Below are positions 19,800-28,690 of a DNA stretch of 64,000 nucleotides, one piece after another. The notes below the pieces were generated by a model. The model had not been told where the DNA came from. It worked only from the letters and a program-made list of their open reading frames with translations, and ran no database searches. Each line of letters opens with the position of its first letter. The first letter of the stretch is position 1. The stretch is from Tolumonas lignilytica (lineage in GTDB: Bacteria; Pseudomonadota; Gammaproteobacteria; Enterobacterales; Aeromonadaceae), in assembly GCF_000527035.1 (NCBI RefSeq), contig NZ_AZUK01000001.1, positions 1,584,501 through 1,648,500 of the forward strand, written 5' to 3'. A program made the translations under genes and the position numbers.

Positions 19800-20414
19800 A
19801 TGGCACGCAGTAAATCTTCCGCTTCTCGCTCCACGCCCGCTTCTGGCCGGTCAGGGACTATCCGACTGATCAGTGGTCAATGGCGCGGTCGTAAATTACC
19901 GGTACATGATGTGGAGGGGTTACGCCCTACGACCGATCGCGTTAAAGAGACGCTTTTCAATTGGTTAGCCACCGAAGTGCGGGATAGCCGGTGTCTGGAT
20001 GTCTTCGCCGGCAGCGGCAGTTTGGGATTTGAAGCACTCTCCCGCTATGCCGGTTATGTCATGATGATCGAACAGGAACCCAAAGCTGCCCGTCAGTTGC
20101 AACAGAATCTGCAAACCTTGCAATGCGAGCAGGCCCAGATTGTCTGCCGGGATGCCATACAGGTATTACAGAATCCGTGCAGTGAACCGTTTGAACTGGT
20201 GTTTCTGGATCCGCCGTTTCGCAAAAACCTGTTGTTACAGGTGATCCCGTTGCTGGAACAACAAGGCTGGCTGGCCAAGCGTGCCTTGATTTATCTTGAG
20301 CGGGAAAATGAAGGCGAAGCGCCGGAGATACCCCCCAACTGGCAATTATTAAAAGACAAACAGGCTGGTCAGGTTCGTTACCAGCTCTATTTGCGGGAGA
20401 GCACTACAGAATGA
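19800..20414 (+). CDS. rsmD: 16S rRNA (guanine-966-N2)-methyltransferase RsmD
   Basis: 204 residues. RLISGQWRGRKLPV and LRPTTDRVKETLFNWL are the RsmD N-terminal hallmarks; SAM motif DVFAGSGSLGFEALSR and catalytic FLDPPFRK are intact. Methylates G966 of 16S rRNA. Divergent from ftsY, as in many gammaproteobacteria, and overlaps the next gene by four bases (ATGA). Confidence 0.95.
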   Translation: MARSKSSASRSTPASGRSGTIRLISGQWRGRKLPVHDVEGLRPTTDRVKETLFNWLATEVRDSRCLDVFAGSGSLGFEALSRYAGYVMMIEQEPKAARQLQQNLQTLQCEQAQIVCRDAIQVLQNPCSEPFELVFLDPPFRKNLLLQVIPLLEQQGWLAKRALIYLERENEGEAPEIPPNWQLLKDKQAGQVRYQLYLRESTTE

Positions 20415-20731
20415 AATGGTTTTTTTTGTTGTTAGCCAAACTGATCGTGATGGGATTCTGGCTGGGTAGTATTTACTTCACCTTTCTGCACCCGTTGACG
20501 GGCAAAATCCATACCCTGATCCCGGTATTTGCGGTACTGGTGCTGATGGTGCATGCCATTCAGGCTGCGATCATGACACTGGTAGCCAAAGACTTGGTAA
20601 AACTGAGCACCCGGGATTATATCGAACTGTTATTGTTCGGTTTCTTTCGCATGCTGGAGCTGCGTGGTGCCATTTACGACGCCGCACAGAAGAAAAAAGC
20701 GGAAATCGAAGCGAAACGCAGCCAGCACTGA
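20411..20731 (+). CDS. DUF1145 family inner-membrane protein (YhhL-like)
   Basis: 106 residues with two or three hydrophobic segments (about 3-25, 34-60) and a lysine-rich tail. Resembles E. coli YhhL, the DUF1145 protein that also follows rsmD. Its start codon overlaps the rsmD stop as ATGA, so the two are translationally coupled. No biochemical role is established. Confidence 0.8.
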   Translation: MKWFFLLLAKLIVMGFWLGSIYFTFLHPLTGKIHTLIPVFAVLVLMVHAIQAAIMTLVAKDLVKLSTRDYIELLLFGFFRMLELRGAIYDAAQKKKAEIEAKRSQH

Positions 20732-20744
20732 TGGCTACAGACAG

Positions 20745-20778
20745 AAAAAATAAGGAGGCCGAAGCCTCCTTATTTTTT
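20745..20778. terminator. Strong bidirectional terminator
   Basis: Perfect 15-bp stem aaaaaataaggaggc and its complement around a cgaa tetraloop, with A and T runs at the stem base. It lies between the convergent DUF1145 gene and rnb and can terminate both. Confidence 0.92.
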
Positions 20779-20796
20779 CATGGGTACAACCGGGCT

Positions 20797-22857
20797 TTAT
20801 GCCTCATCGTCTTCCGGCGCCGTCTCTTCCGGCTCCGTCAGCAGTTCTTCGATCAGTTCATGCTCGGATTCTGCTAAGGCTTCCTTGGTCACCGGTGCCG
20901 CTGCTGATGGCAGCTCAGTCGGGATCGCGACCAGCGTCCGGGTTGCTTCGATCGCATCCTGCAGCTTGACCTGAATGGTCTGGCCTAACTCGTAGTAAAT
21001 TTCACCGTCCAGGAATGCGCGCCCTTCATCGTGGTTGCAAACAAACCGTTTACGGTCTTTCAGGATCAAACTGGCAGGAATAAAGCACACCGCGCCATTT
21101 TCCAGCAAGCGAACCTTGATCCCACTGCGCATCACATCCATCACTTCAGCCGCAAACACCTGCTGTGAAGCCACCGCTGGCAACAGGAAGCGGGCATACA
21201 GCCAGTCGCCGATATCGCGTTCGGCCATGCGGTTGCTGCGCCGCGCCATGCTCAGGGCATCGGTCAGTGCGGCGTCCGGACGGGCTGGTGCCGCCTGCTG
21301 ACTGATCATCGCCTTCAGAATGCGATGGTTGATCATGTCGCCATATTTGCGGATCGGCGAGGTCCAGGTCGCATAATGCGTCAGACCCAGACCAAAATGG
21401 GAACCCGGCTCGGTTGACATCAGCGAGTAGGTTTGGAAACGACGGATCCGATTGTCCAGATAGCTGGTCGGTTGCGCATCCAGCCAGTGACGCAGTTTGC
21501 AGAAACCGTCCAACGTAAACAGCGATTCATCACTCACCGGGGCTGCATGTTGCTGCAATAATTCCTGTGCGCCTTTGAATTTTTCAACATCCAGACCGGC
21601 GTGCACGTTGAACATCCCGTAGCCTGGCTGTTTCGCCAGAAAATCGCCAGCACACTGGTTGGCGGCAATCATCGCTTCTTCCACAATCTTGTTGGCGCTG
21701 CGGCGGAAAGAGGCATGGATCGCCACCACTTCACCGGCTTCGTTCAGTTCAAAATCGTAATCGGGACGATCTTTAAACAGAATCGCATGTTCCTGACGCC
21801 ATGCCTGACGAGCCGAGGTCGCCGCCTGCAACAGGGTAATTTGTTCTGTCACAGCCGCGGATGGTGCAAACCCTTCCGCCGAGCCGTTTTCCAGCCAGTC
21901 AGAGACCTGATCGTAAACCAAACGGCCTTGTGAACGGATGGTTGCCGCAAAGAAACGCGGTTCTGGCAGCAGAGCACCTGCAGCGGTAATGAACATCTCG
22001 CAGCATAAAGTCGGACGCTCTTCCCCTTCCACCAGCGAACACAGTTCGTCGCTGAGGTGACGCGGGATCATCGGAATGTTGCGGCCTGGCAGATAGACGG
22101 TAAACGCGCGCTTGGCCGCTTCCTGATCCAGTTCACTGCCCGGTTCGATGTAAGCTGTCGGATCGGCAATGGCGACCAGCAGTTTCCAGCCATCCTGCGT
22201 GGCTTCAATATACAGCGCATCATCCATGTCTTTGGTGGATTCACCGTCGATCGTCACGAACGGCAGTGCGGTCAGATCTTCCCGGATCAGGCCTTCTTCA
22301 CGCAGTTGCCATTCCTGTTCAATTTCAGGGGCCGCACGAGGCAGATCATGACGCCGCAACACCACCCACCATGGGGCTTCCGGATCGTTGTTGTGCGTGA
22401 CATATTCGGTGATTTCCGCGAAATGACCGTTGGCTTCCACCAGACCATGACGTTTCAGGTTGGCAATAACCCAGTCACCTTCTTTAAACTGTTTTTCATC
22501 CAGACCTTTGACCGGACGGGCTTTGATCGCCTCTTTCATCACCGGATGATCCGGTACCACAAACAGGCGATCTTTAATCACCTTGATCCGAGCGACAAAG
22601 CGCGTCAGAAACGGTGTCACCAGGGATTCAGGCTCGGCTTGTTCTTTGCCATTTTCGGCACGGATGACGGCGGTAATACGATCGCCGTGCATCACTCGCT
22701 TCATCTGCTGCGGTGCAATGAAATAACTTTCGCCGCGATGATCGGTTTCCAGAAAGCCGAAACCACGATCAGAGGCACGAACTACCCCTTCTTTTTTCGG
22801 CAGATTGTCGCGAAGCTGCTGTTTGAGCTGCGCCAGTAGCGGGTTATCTTGAAACAT
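20797..22857 (-). CDS. rnb: Exoribonuclease II
   Basis: 686 residues, against 644 in E. coli RNase II. Two cold-shock domains, the RNB catalytic domain and an S1 domain in order. The N terminus MFQDNPLLAQLKQQL is almost that of E. coli. Catalytic aspartates lie in TIDGESTKDMDDALYI near residue 200. Degrades single-stranded RNA 3' to 5' processively. The extra length is an acidic tail after the S1 domain (last 40 residues rich in Glu, Ala and Pro), not present in the E. coli protein. Two inverted repeats lie in the 78 bases upstream. Confidence 0.94.
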   Translation of the reverse strand: MFQDNPLLAQLKQQLRDNLPKKEGVVRASDRGFGFLETDHRGESYFIAPQQMKRVMHGDRITAVIRAENGKEQAEPESLVTPFLTRFVARIKVIKDRLFVVPDHPVMKEAIKARPVKGLDEKQFKEGDWVIANLKRHGLVEANGHFAEITEYVTHNNDPEAPWWVVLRRHDLPRAAPEIEQEWQLREEGLIREDLTALPFVTIDGESTKDMDDALYIEATQDGWKLLVAIADPTAYIEPGSELDQEAAKRAFTVYLPGRNIPMIPRHLSDELCSLVEGEERPTLCCEMFITAAGALLPEPRFFAATIRSQGRLVYDQVSDWLENGSAEGFAPSAAVTEQITLLQAATSARQAWRQEHAILFKDRPDYDFELNEAGEVVAIHASFRRSANKIVEEAMIAANQCAGDFLAKQPGYGMFNVHAGLDVEKFKGAQELLQQHAAPVSDESLFTLDGFCKLRHWLDAQPTSYLDNRIRRFQTYSLMSTEPGSHFGLGLTHYATWTSPIRKYGDMINHRILKAMISQQAAPARPDAALTDALSMARRSNRMAERDIGDWLYARFLLPAVASQQVFAAEVMDVMRSGIKVRLLENGAVCFIPASLILKDRKRFVCNHDEGRAFLDGEIYYELGQTIQVKLQDAIEATRTLVAIPTELPSAAAPVTKEALAESEHELIEELLTEPEETAPEDDEA

Positions 22858-22871
22858 GTTCTTCTTATCCA

Positions 22872-22929
22872 GTCAGGAAAACCTGACGACTATACGGTGT
22901 TCACCGGGGGAAACCAAGCAGGTTTCCCC
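22872..22929. repeat. Two adjacent inverted repeats upstream of rnb
   Basis: Stem gtcagg / cctgac with an aaaa loop (22872-22887) and stem ggggaaacc / ggtttcccc with an aagca loop (22907-22929). Neither has a T-run on the minus strand, so they could be leader structures of rnb or a weak terminator between the sensor kinase gene and rnb. Confidence 0.5.
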
Positions 22930-22935
22930 GCCGTC

Positions 22936-24375
22936 TCAGACAGGCAACTGAATTTCAGCCAATAAACCGCCCTCTGGCACATTGGTCAGGCGTAATTCAC
23001 CACCATGCTGATGGATCAGCGTTCTGGCGATAGCCAGCCCCAGCCCGACACTGCCATCCTCGGTATTCCGTGCGGTATCCAGACGGAAAAAGGGTTTAAA
23101 CACGCTCTCCAGTTGGTCTTCCGGAATGCCGCCACCATGATCCCGTACCCGGATAAAGAGGGCGGTCGGTGTTTCCTCCAGCGACACTTCGGCATCGCCG
23201 GCATATTTGAGCGCGTTGCCGATCAGATTCTGCAGCACGCGACGCAAGACCTCAGGGCGGCACTGATACACCCGTTTTCCTTCGGCATGACACAGCACTG
23301 GCTGGCCATTGTCTTCATAATCATCGCAGAGGCTGTGCAGCAAACTGACCAGATCCACCGGCCGGCTGGTCTCCCCTTTATGTTCGTCACGGGCAAAACT
23401 CAGCGTGGCATGCAGCATGTTTTCCATCTGTGCCAGCGTTTGCAACATGCGGTCACGATCATCCCCATCCGGCAGAAATTCGCAGCGCAATCGCAGGCTG
23501 GTCAGAGGGGTGCGTAAATCATGCGAGATCGCTGCCAGCATCTGGGTGCGATCCTGAACAAAACGGTTCAACCGTGTTTGCATTCGGTTGAAGGCGGCCA
23601 GGGTCTCGGTGACTTCGATCGGGCCGGATTCATCCAGCGGTGGGATCGCGTCGCCCCGGCCGAAATGTTCGGCCTGTTGGGCCAGTAATTTGAGCGGCCG
23701 CGTCGCCCGGCGCAACAGCACAAACAAGACGGCGCCAATCAGCAGAGCCACCAGCAGCAGACTTAACAGCGCCCCCGGTGACCAGGTGGGCTGTTCCAGA
23801 TCGGCCAGCGAACTGAAGTTCAGCCAGCGTCCATCGACCAGCTCAATCGCACCGTACATGCGGACATCGCGAAGCCATAGCGGTGGCGGCAATCCGTTGT
23901 GAGGCCGAATCTGGCCGGCCACATCCCGCCCCCGCGCGTGCATTTGTTGGTGCATCTGCTGAAAGATGACGGGTGGTGGCATGTTGTTATCCACCTGTTC
24001 CGCACTGATTTGAATGCTGAGGTTCCCCGGATAATCGAGCAGGTTACGCAAAATGGTTTCATACTCGAGATTGTGCTCATTCGGCGATAACGGCACATCC
24101 TGAATACGCATCATCAGGGTTTCACTGCGGCTGGCGCGCAGGATCTCTTCATGCAGCTCATCGGGCGAACTGCTTAACAGTCGCACCACCGACGAAAGAC
24201 GGATCATGGCATTGCGGCTGTTCACCAACCCTAATGCGGCATCCCGTTCGGAACGGTAAATCTGTAACCCCAGTACCTGAGCCAGAATCAGGCCGGCCAG
24301 TGCCAGTAGCAAAATTTGCGCGGTAATACTTTGTGGTAACCAACGACGCCAGAAAGAGGGTAACTCAACTGTCAT
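22936..24375 (-). CDS. EnvZ-like sensor histidine kinase
   Basis: 479 residues from the ATG at 24375 (GAGG ribosome site); a GTG- or ATG-led upstream extension to 24405 is possible but would overlap the regulator by 41 bases instead of 11. TM1 about 17-40, a periplasmic domain of about 150 residues containing MPPPVIFQQMHQQMHARGRD, TM2 about 200-222, HAMP, H-box AAISHDLRTPL with His near 285, then N, G1 (DHGGGIPE) and G2 (GLGLAIARTL). All catalytic motifs are intact. The Met/His/Pro-rich periplasmic stretch suggests metal or envelope sensing; that is inference. Pairs with the overlapping response regulator. Confidence 0.9.
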   Translation of the reverse strand: MTVELPSFWRRWLPQSITAQILLLALAGLILAQVLGLQIYRSERDAALGLVNSRNAMIRLSSVVRLLSSSPDELHEEILRASRSETLMMRIQDVPLSPNEHNLEYETILRNLLDYPGNLSIQISAEQVDNNMPPPVIFQQMHQQMHARGRDVAGQIRPHNGLPPPLWLRDVRMYGAIELVDGRWLNFSSLADLEQPTWSPGALLSLLLVALLIGAVLFVLLRRATRPLKLLAQQAEHFGRGDAIPPLDESGPIEVTETLAAFNRMQTRLNRFVQDRTQMLAAISHDLRTPLTSLRLRCEFLPDGDDRDRMLQTLAQMENMLHATLSFARDEHKGETSRPVDLVSLLHSLCDDYEDNGQPVLCHAEGKRVYQCRPEVLRRVLQNLIGNALKYAGDAEVSLEETPTALFIRVRDHGGGIPEDQLESVFKPFFRLDTARNTEDGSVGLGLAIARTLIHQHGGELRLTNVPEGGLLAEIQLPV

Positions 24376-25087
24376 GCCGAACCTCGGCGCTGAACATGTA
24401 ACCACCGCCCCAGACGGTTTTAATCAGTTCCGGTTTTTTCGGATCGATTTCCAGCTTGCGGCGTAGACGGCTGACCAGCGTATCAATGGCCCGATCAAAA
24501 GCCTGTGCTTCGCGACCTCGCGCCATATCCAGCAATTGATCCCGACTCAGCACCCGTTTGGGGCGCTCCAGAAACACTTTCAGCAGATCAAATTCCGCTG
24601 TAGAAAGGCTGATGGCAACACCATGCTCATCGACGAGTTCACGCCGCGACAAATCCAGCTGCCAGTGGTCGAAACTGAGCCGCTCCGGCAAATCATCCTG
24701 CACATCCGGCATCAGGTTCGCGCGACGCAACACGGCACGGATACGGGCCAGTAATTCGCGGGGATTGAACGGTTTCGCCAGATAATCATCCGCCCCCATT
24801 TCCAGGCCGATGATCCGATCCATTTCTTCTCCCATCGCAGTCAGCATGACCACCGGGAGCGAAGATTTCGCCCGCAGATCCCGACACAAGGTTAGACCAT
24901 CTTCGCCCGGCAGCATCAGATCCAGCACCAGCAGGGTGAAATGACCATTTTCCAGCAAGCGCTTCATCTCTTTACCGTCACGGGCACAGGTCACCTTGAA
25001 GCCATGTTGCTCCAGAAATCGTTTCAGCAAATCGCGAATTTCAGCGTGGTCATCAACCACCAGAATATGGGGCAGGGTCTGATTCAT
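24365..25087 (-). CDS. OmpR-family response regulator
   Basis: 240 residues. Receiver with acidic pocket VVDDH, phosphorylated Asp56 in VLDLMLPGEDG and the conserved Lys in LAKPFNPRELLARI, then a winged-helix output domain ending in GGGYMFSAEV. Closely resembles OmpR in sequence style (MGADDYLAKPFNPREL). First gene of a two-gene operon with its kinase. Divergent across about 190 bases from a small exported protein, the most obvious candidate target. Confidence 0.93.
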   Translation of the reverse strand: MNQTLPHILVVDDHAEIRDLLKRFLEQHGFKVTCARDGKEMKRLLENGHFTLLVLDLMLPGEDGLTLCRDLRAKSSLPVVMLTAMGEEMDRIIGLEMGADDYLAKPFNPRELLARIRAVLRRANLMPDVQDDLPERLSFDHWQLDLSRRELVDEHGVAISLSTAEFDLLKVFLERPKRVLSRDQLLDMARGREAQAFDRAIDTLVSRLRRKLEIDPKKPELIKTVWGGGYMFSAEVRHDS

Positions 25088-25171
25088 GCGGGTTCCTCAA
25101 AAGCGCTTAATACCAGTATATAAAGTTGCGTAAGGAATGTATGGCAAATTATGTCAGCGGGCTAATCTGGC

Positions 25172-25228
25172 AAAGTCTGTTACAAAAAAGTCTGTTTTTG
25201 GCACAGCATTGCGACATTTATGGTCTGT
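25172..25228. promoter_or_regulatory. Repeated GTCTGT words between regulator and small exported protein
   Basis: The 10-base word aaagtctgtt occurs at 25172-25181 and again at 25187-25196, and a further gtctgt at 25223-25228. They lie in the divergent promoter region and could be response-regulator binding half-sites. Evidence is repetition and position only. Confidence 0.35.
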
Positions 25229-25274
25229 AATGATAGTGCAAAAACAATTTAATGTGAGAGAGAGGAGATACACC

Positions 25275-25658
25275 ATGTTAACCCGCAAACAAGCTCTGCT
25301 GACCTTAGCCCTGATGACCAGTTTACCGTTGGCTGGCTGGGCTGCCACGGAAGCAGCAACGAATCCGGCTCCGAACACAGTACAACCTTGCCCGATGTAT
25401 GATCAGGATGGCGATGGCTACGGCCCCGGCATGATGCACCAAGGCCGGTTCCTCAGAGATCATGACAATATGCGTCATGGCATGATGGGCGGCGGTTATG
25501 GTATGCGATTCAATAACCCTGAAGATATGCAAAAAGCATTAGATGAAATCAAAGACCCACAAGTCAAAGCCAAATACATCGACATGCTGAAAGCACGTCT
25601 GGCCTTTGAAGAAAGCCAGCTGCAATCCACAAAGACTTTTTTGGATAAACAGAAGTAA
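25275..25658 (+). CDS. Small exported Met/His-rich protein with EF-hand-like motif
   Basis: 127 residues from the ATG at 25275 (strong GAGAGGAGAT ribosome site). Signal peptide residues 1-23 ending SLPLAGWA. The mature part has an Asp-rich DQDGDGYGPG resembling an EF-hand calcium loop (about 42-51), then a Met/His/Gly-rich stretch (MMHQGRFLRDHDNMRHGMMG, about 52-71), then an amphipathic, probably alpha-helical C-terminal half. Layout recalls periplasmic Spy/CpxP-like or metal-binding proteins, but no family was recognised. Divergent from the two-component pair. Followed by a strong terminator. Confidence 0.75.
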   Translation: MLTRKQALLTLALMTSLPLAGWAATEAATNPAPNTVQPCPMYDQDGDGYGPGMMHQGRFLRDHDNMRHGMMGGGYGMRFNNPEDMQKALDEIKDPQVKAKYIDMLKARLAFEESQLQSTKTFLDKQK

Positions 25659-25688
25659 TTTGTAACTCGTAGATCTGCGCCTCTTTTG

Positions 25689-25732
25689 CTGCTCTTTCTT
25701 ATCCTGCCCCGATCAGAAAGAGCAGTTTTTTT
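25689..25732 (+). terminator. Terminator of the small exported protein, overlapping the tmcA 3' end
   Basis: 11-bp stem ctgctctttct / agaaagagcag, 15-base loop, seven T. The tmcA stop codon and last codons (through 25699) fall inside the hairpin. Confidence 0.88.
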
Positions 25733-27765
25733 ATTGTGTTTCGCAACTGTTGCACCACCGCCTTCTGCCCGGCTAACTGATGTTGCTGCACCAGCCATTC
25801 CCACGATTTTCCCTGCCAGAAGCGTTGTATCAGCAAGGCGGATTGCGCCACCGGCAAGGTTGCCAACTGACCAGCAGCAACCTGCATCAGGCATAATATG
25901 GCAGGCCAGCAGTGATCAGCCGAGCGATGGTGTTCACTGAACGCAATCAGATCCGCCCGCTCCTGCGGGTTCAGCGTGGCGACCTCCGCCGGTTGCAACA
26001 GCGGTAAAATAACCGCAGCCGGAAGCTCATTCAGTGCATGTGCCAGCCAGACCGGTAACTGCTGTTGAAACTGCTGCTGCCACTGCGTCAGCCGGATTTC
26101 GGCTTCAGGCTGCAACGCACTCAGTAAAACGGCGGCATGATTGCCGGTGGCTATATCCTTGCTTAATCCCAACCGAACCGCCTGCCAGCCCTGTTTGCGC
26201 CAGAACTGCAGGATTTCTGGCGTTGCTGCAAACGAACAACCCAGAAAATCGGCTGAGTGACGATAATGCGCGGTCAAATCACGGATAAAGTGACTCCCCA
26301 ACCCTTGCTGTTGACAGGCTGGATGCACCGCAATCCGCATGATGCGCAGATAACGGTATGCGGCGGCACTCTGGTAACCGCAGTGCGCCAGCAATGTTTG
26401 CGGCAGCAACTGCCCCCGTGGACGACGGCGCCCCGCCCAGATCTGTTCAGCCAGTTCCGAAGCGATAGGCCCTTCCCGCACCAAAACGGCAACGCCATAT
26501 AGCGCCCCTGCTTCCGCATCACGCCAGAGCCAGATGTCCAGATCCGGGCTATCCAGCAGCAGGCGTAAATCCGTCGGTGCCGTCTGGTAATGTGCCAGAA
26601 TCAGTAAACCGAACAGTTGTCGCAGCAGGTTTTCATCCTGCACCAACTGTGCCGCCGTGAGGCACTCCGCCTGTAGGGCCTGAGGCCGGGGTGGCGGGAC
26701 ATCCGGGTCGGCATCCAGCAACAAGATCCGCGCCAGCAATGGTTCCAACGGATCGCTCGCCGCCCAGCGCAAGGGGGCCGTTAATGACAAGTGCTGCCAC
26801 TGTGGCCACTCGCTGGCCAGCAAGCGGCACATCCGCAGTTCAAAGCCATGCCCCGACCCCTCATAACCGTGGATCGTCGTGGCATACACCACCCGCTGAT
26901 AACGTTGTTGCAACTGATGTAGCACGTCCGCCGGTATTGCCGCCGCTTCATCAATCAACAGTAAATCAGTCGCCACCGGTTGCAACAGCAAAGCTTCCGG
27001 ACTCAAAAACAACACTTCGTCTGATGCGGCATGTTGCAGCAGCGTTCGCGCCGACTGGCGGGAGGGCGCCGTCACCACCACCTGTTTTCCCTGCGCCAGT
27101 AGCGTTCGGGTTGCCAGCCCCAGCGCCGTGGACTTACCGCGACCACGATCGGCCATCACCACCAGCGGATAGGCCGTTTCGGCCCCGGCACAACACAGCA
27201 CGGCATCATAGATCTGTCGCTGTTCTGCGTTATAACAACCTACTGCATCCTGCCGGAGCTGCCATGCATCGATGATCGGGGCCGGTAGTGGTGCGTCACA
27301 ACGCTGAGCGGTCAGATCCCAATGCCAGACGAAAGGATCAGCCAGCAGCAACCGTTGTAAACGTTGCAGAAAATTCGGGAAACAACGTGCGGTTTCATCC
27401 GATTGCGAGACATAACGTCGATAATCCGGATCAGGAAACGACGACCAATCCACCAGCGGCGGCATCAGCAATATCAGTAACCCACCGGCACAAACCGTCC
27501 CGCCGACAGCTCCAAGCATATCCGGTGATAAACCGGAAAAACCATTCACGATGACCAGCGGATACTCCTGCCCCAGCCACGGCATGGTGTGCCGTATCGG
27601 TTGTGCCGATACGTTTTCCGGCCCATCTCCCAGCCATAATCCTGCCGCCTGCCACAGCGTTGCCGCCTGTTGCTGACAAGCCGGTTCGGCACCGGTCAGC
27701 AATAACAAGCGGCGTTCACCCCGTGTGCGTAAACGGGCAAGATGTTCGGCAAACTGATGGGGCAT
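25699..27765 (-). CDS. tmcA: tRNA(Met) cytidine acetyltransferase TmcA
   Basis: 688 residues from the ATG at 27765, close to E. coli TmcA (671). The frame is open 50 codons further upstream, but MPHQFAEHLARLRTRGERRL matches the family N terminus and the extension would run into gmhB. Acetylates the wobble cytidine of elongator tRNA-Met with acetyl-CoA and ATP. Order: DUF1726 domain, helicase-like domain with Walker A MADRGRGKST and Walker B LLIDEAAAIP, GNAT acetyltransferase with RIAVHPACQQQGLGSHFI, C-terminal tRNA-binding domain. Shares its terminator region with the convergent small exported protein gene. Confidence 0.94.
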   Translation of the reverse strand: MPHQFAEHLARLRTRGERRLLLLTGAEPACQQQAATLWQAAGLWLGDGPENVSAQPIRHTMPWLGQEYPLVIVNGFSGLSPDMLGAVGGTVCAGGLLILLMPPLVDWSSFPDPDYRRYVSQSDETARCFPNFLQRLQRLLLADPFVWHWDLTAQRCDAPLPAPIIDAWQLRQDAVGCYNAEQRQIYDAVLCCAGAETAYPLVVMADRGRGKSTALGLATRTLLAQGKQVVVTAPSRQSARTLLQHAASDEVLFLSPEALLLQPVATDLLLIDEAAAIPADVLHQLQQRYQRVVYATTIHGYEGSGHGFELRMCRLLASEWPQWQHLSLTAPLRWAASDPLEPLLARILLLDADPDVPPPRPQALQAECLTAAQLVQDENLLRQLFGLLILAHYQTAPTDLRLLLDSPDLDIWLWRDAEAGALYGVAVLVREGPIASELAEQIWAGRRRPRGQLLPQTLLAHCGYQSAAAYRYLRIMRIAVHPACQQQGLGSHFIRDLTAHYRHSADFLGCSFAATPEILQFWRKQGWQAVRLGLSKDIATGNHAAVLLSALQPEAEIRLTQWQQQFQQQLPVWLAHALNELPAAVILPLLQPAEVATLNPQERADLIAFSEHHRSADHCWPAILCLMQVAAGQLATLPVAQSALLIQRFWQGKSWEWLVQQHQLAGQKAVVQQLRNTIKKLLFLIGAG

Positions 27766-27908
27766 AAATGAATTCCAATCTGATGAGGCAACCTGTATGA
27801 CAGGGGTATCGCTGGTCAGAGCGATGCAATCTGGCTGCATGAAGACAAAGCAGCAGAACCGGCAGAAATCCCCTACAATAAGCACAGCATAATAACTGAG
27901 GATAGATT

Positions 27909-28469
27909 GTGGCAAACATTGCGGTTTTTCTGGATCGGGACGGCGTAATCAATCAGGATACGGGTTACGTCTCCTGCGTGGATGACTTTCATTTTATTGA
28001 GGGTGCAATCGAGGCATTGCAGATCCTGAAGAAAAAAGGTTATAGCCTGATTGTCGTCACCAATCAGTCTGGTATCGCCCGCGGTTATTTTACCGAAGAC
28101 CAATTTATGCACCTGACCGAATGGATGGACTGGTCGCTGGCGGATCGGGATGTCGATCTGGATGGCATCTACTACTGTCCGCATCACCCCTCAGCCGGTG
28201 TCGCACCCTATCGTCAGGAGTGCGACTGTCGCAAACCGGCACCCGGCATGCTGCTGGATGCCGCCAAAGATCTGAACATCGATTTGACGCAATCTTATAT
28301 GGTGGGTGATAAGGCGGGGGATATGAAAGCCGCCCAAGCTGCCGGCGTCGCCCATAAAATTCTGGTTCGAACCGGTAAAGCCGTGACCGAAGAGGCGCAA
28401 GCATTGGCGGATGAAGTTCAGGATTCGCTGCTGACTTTCGCGAAAGCGGTACCCGCCCTCAACGCGTAA
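27909..28469 (+). CDS. gmhB: D-glycero-beta-D-manno-heptose 1,7-bisphosphate 7-phosphatase
   Basis: 186 residues, HAD superfamily. Nucleophile motif FLDRDGVIN near residue 8, zinc-binding CPHHP...[10 protein letters not shown] near 93-112, and [11 protein letters not shown]. Dephosphorylates the heptose bisphosphate in ADP-heptose synthesis for lipopolysaccharide inner core. The start is GTG at 27909 behind GAGG. Divergent from tmcA with about 140 bases between. Confidence 0.95.
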   Translation: MANIAVFLDRDGVINQDTGYVSCVDDFHFIEGAIEALQILKKKGYSLIVVTNQSGIARGYFTEDQFMHLTEWMDWSLADRDVDLDGIYYCPHHPSAGVAPYRQECDCRKPAPGMLLDAAKDLNIDLTQSYMVGDKAGDMKAAQAAGVAHKILVRTGKAVTEEAQALADEVQDSLLTFAKAVPALNA

Positions 28470-28510
28470 ACCGATCCCATTGCGGATATTTTCAGTCCGC
28501 CAGAAATGAC

Positions 28511-28534
28511 TTGAGCTTGCCTAGGCAAGCTCAA
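28511..28534. repeat. Perfect 24-base palindrome
   Basis: Half-site ttgagcttgcct followed directly by its reverse complement, no loop, cctagg at the centre. Located 42 bases after the gmhB stop. No T-run follows on the plus strand, so it is either a weak terminator stem or a dimeric-protein binding site. Confidence 0.8.
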
Positions 28535-28672
28535 TCGCATTACACACTATCCCGCTGCTTTCTACAGCTTATTGTCCGATGTGTTTGTATTATTTGTTAT
28601 CTGAGACACTGCTCGCGTCAGACGGAGCCAATATAGACTTCTTTTTGCAATTTGCAAATTAAGAGCTTCGTT

Positions 28673-28690
28673 TGGTGATAAATATCACAG
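28673..28690. promoter_or_regulatory. CRP-like binding site upstream of dsbA
   Basis: ggtga-N6-tcaca (9 of 10 consensus positions of TGTGA-N6-TCACA) within the near-palindrome gtgataaatatcac. About 180 bases before the dsbA start codon. Confidence 0.5.

Noticed and set aside
27766-27915. N-terminal extension of tmcA
   Set aside because: Would overlap the gmhB start and does not resemble the family; the ATG at 27765 fits the known N terminus.
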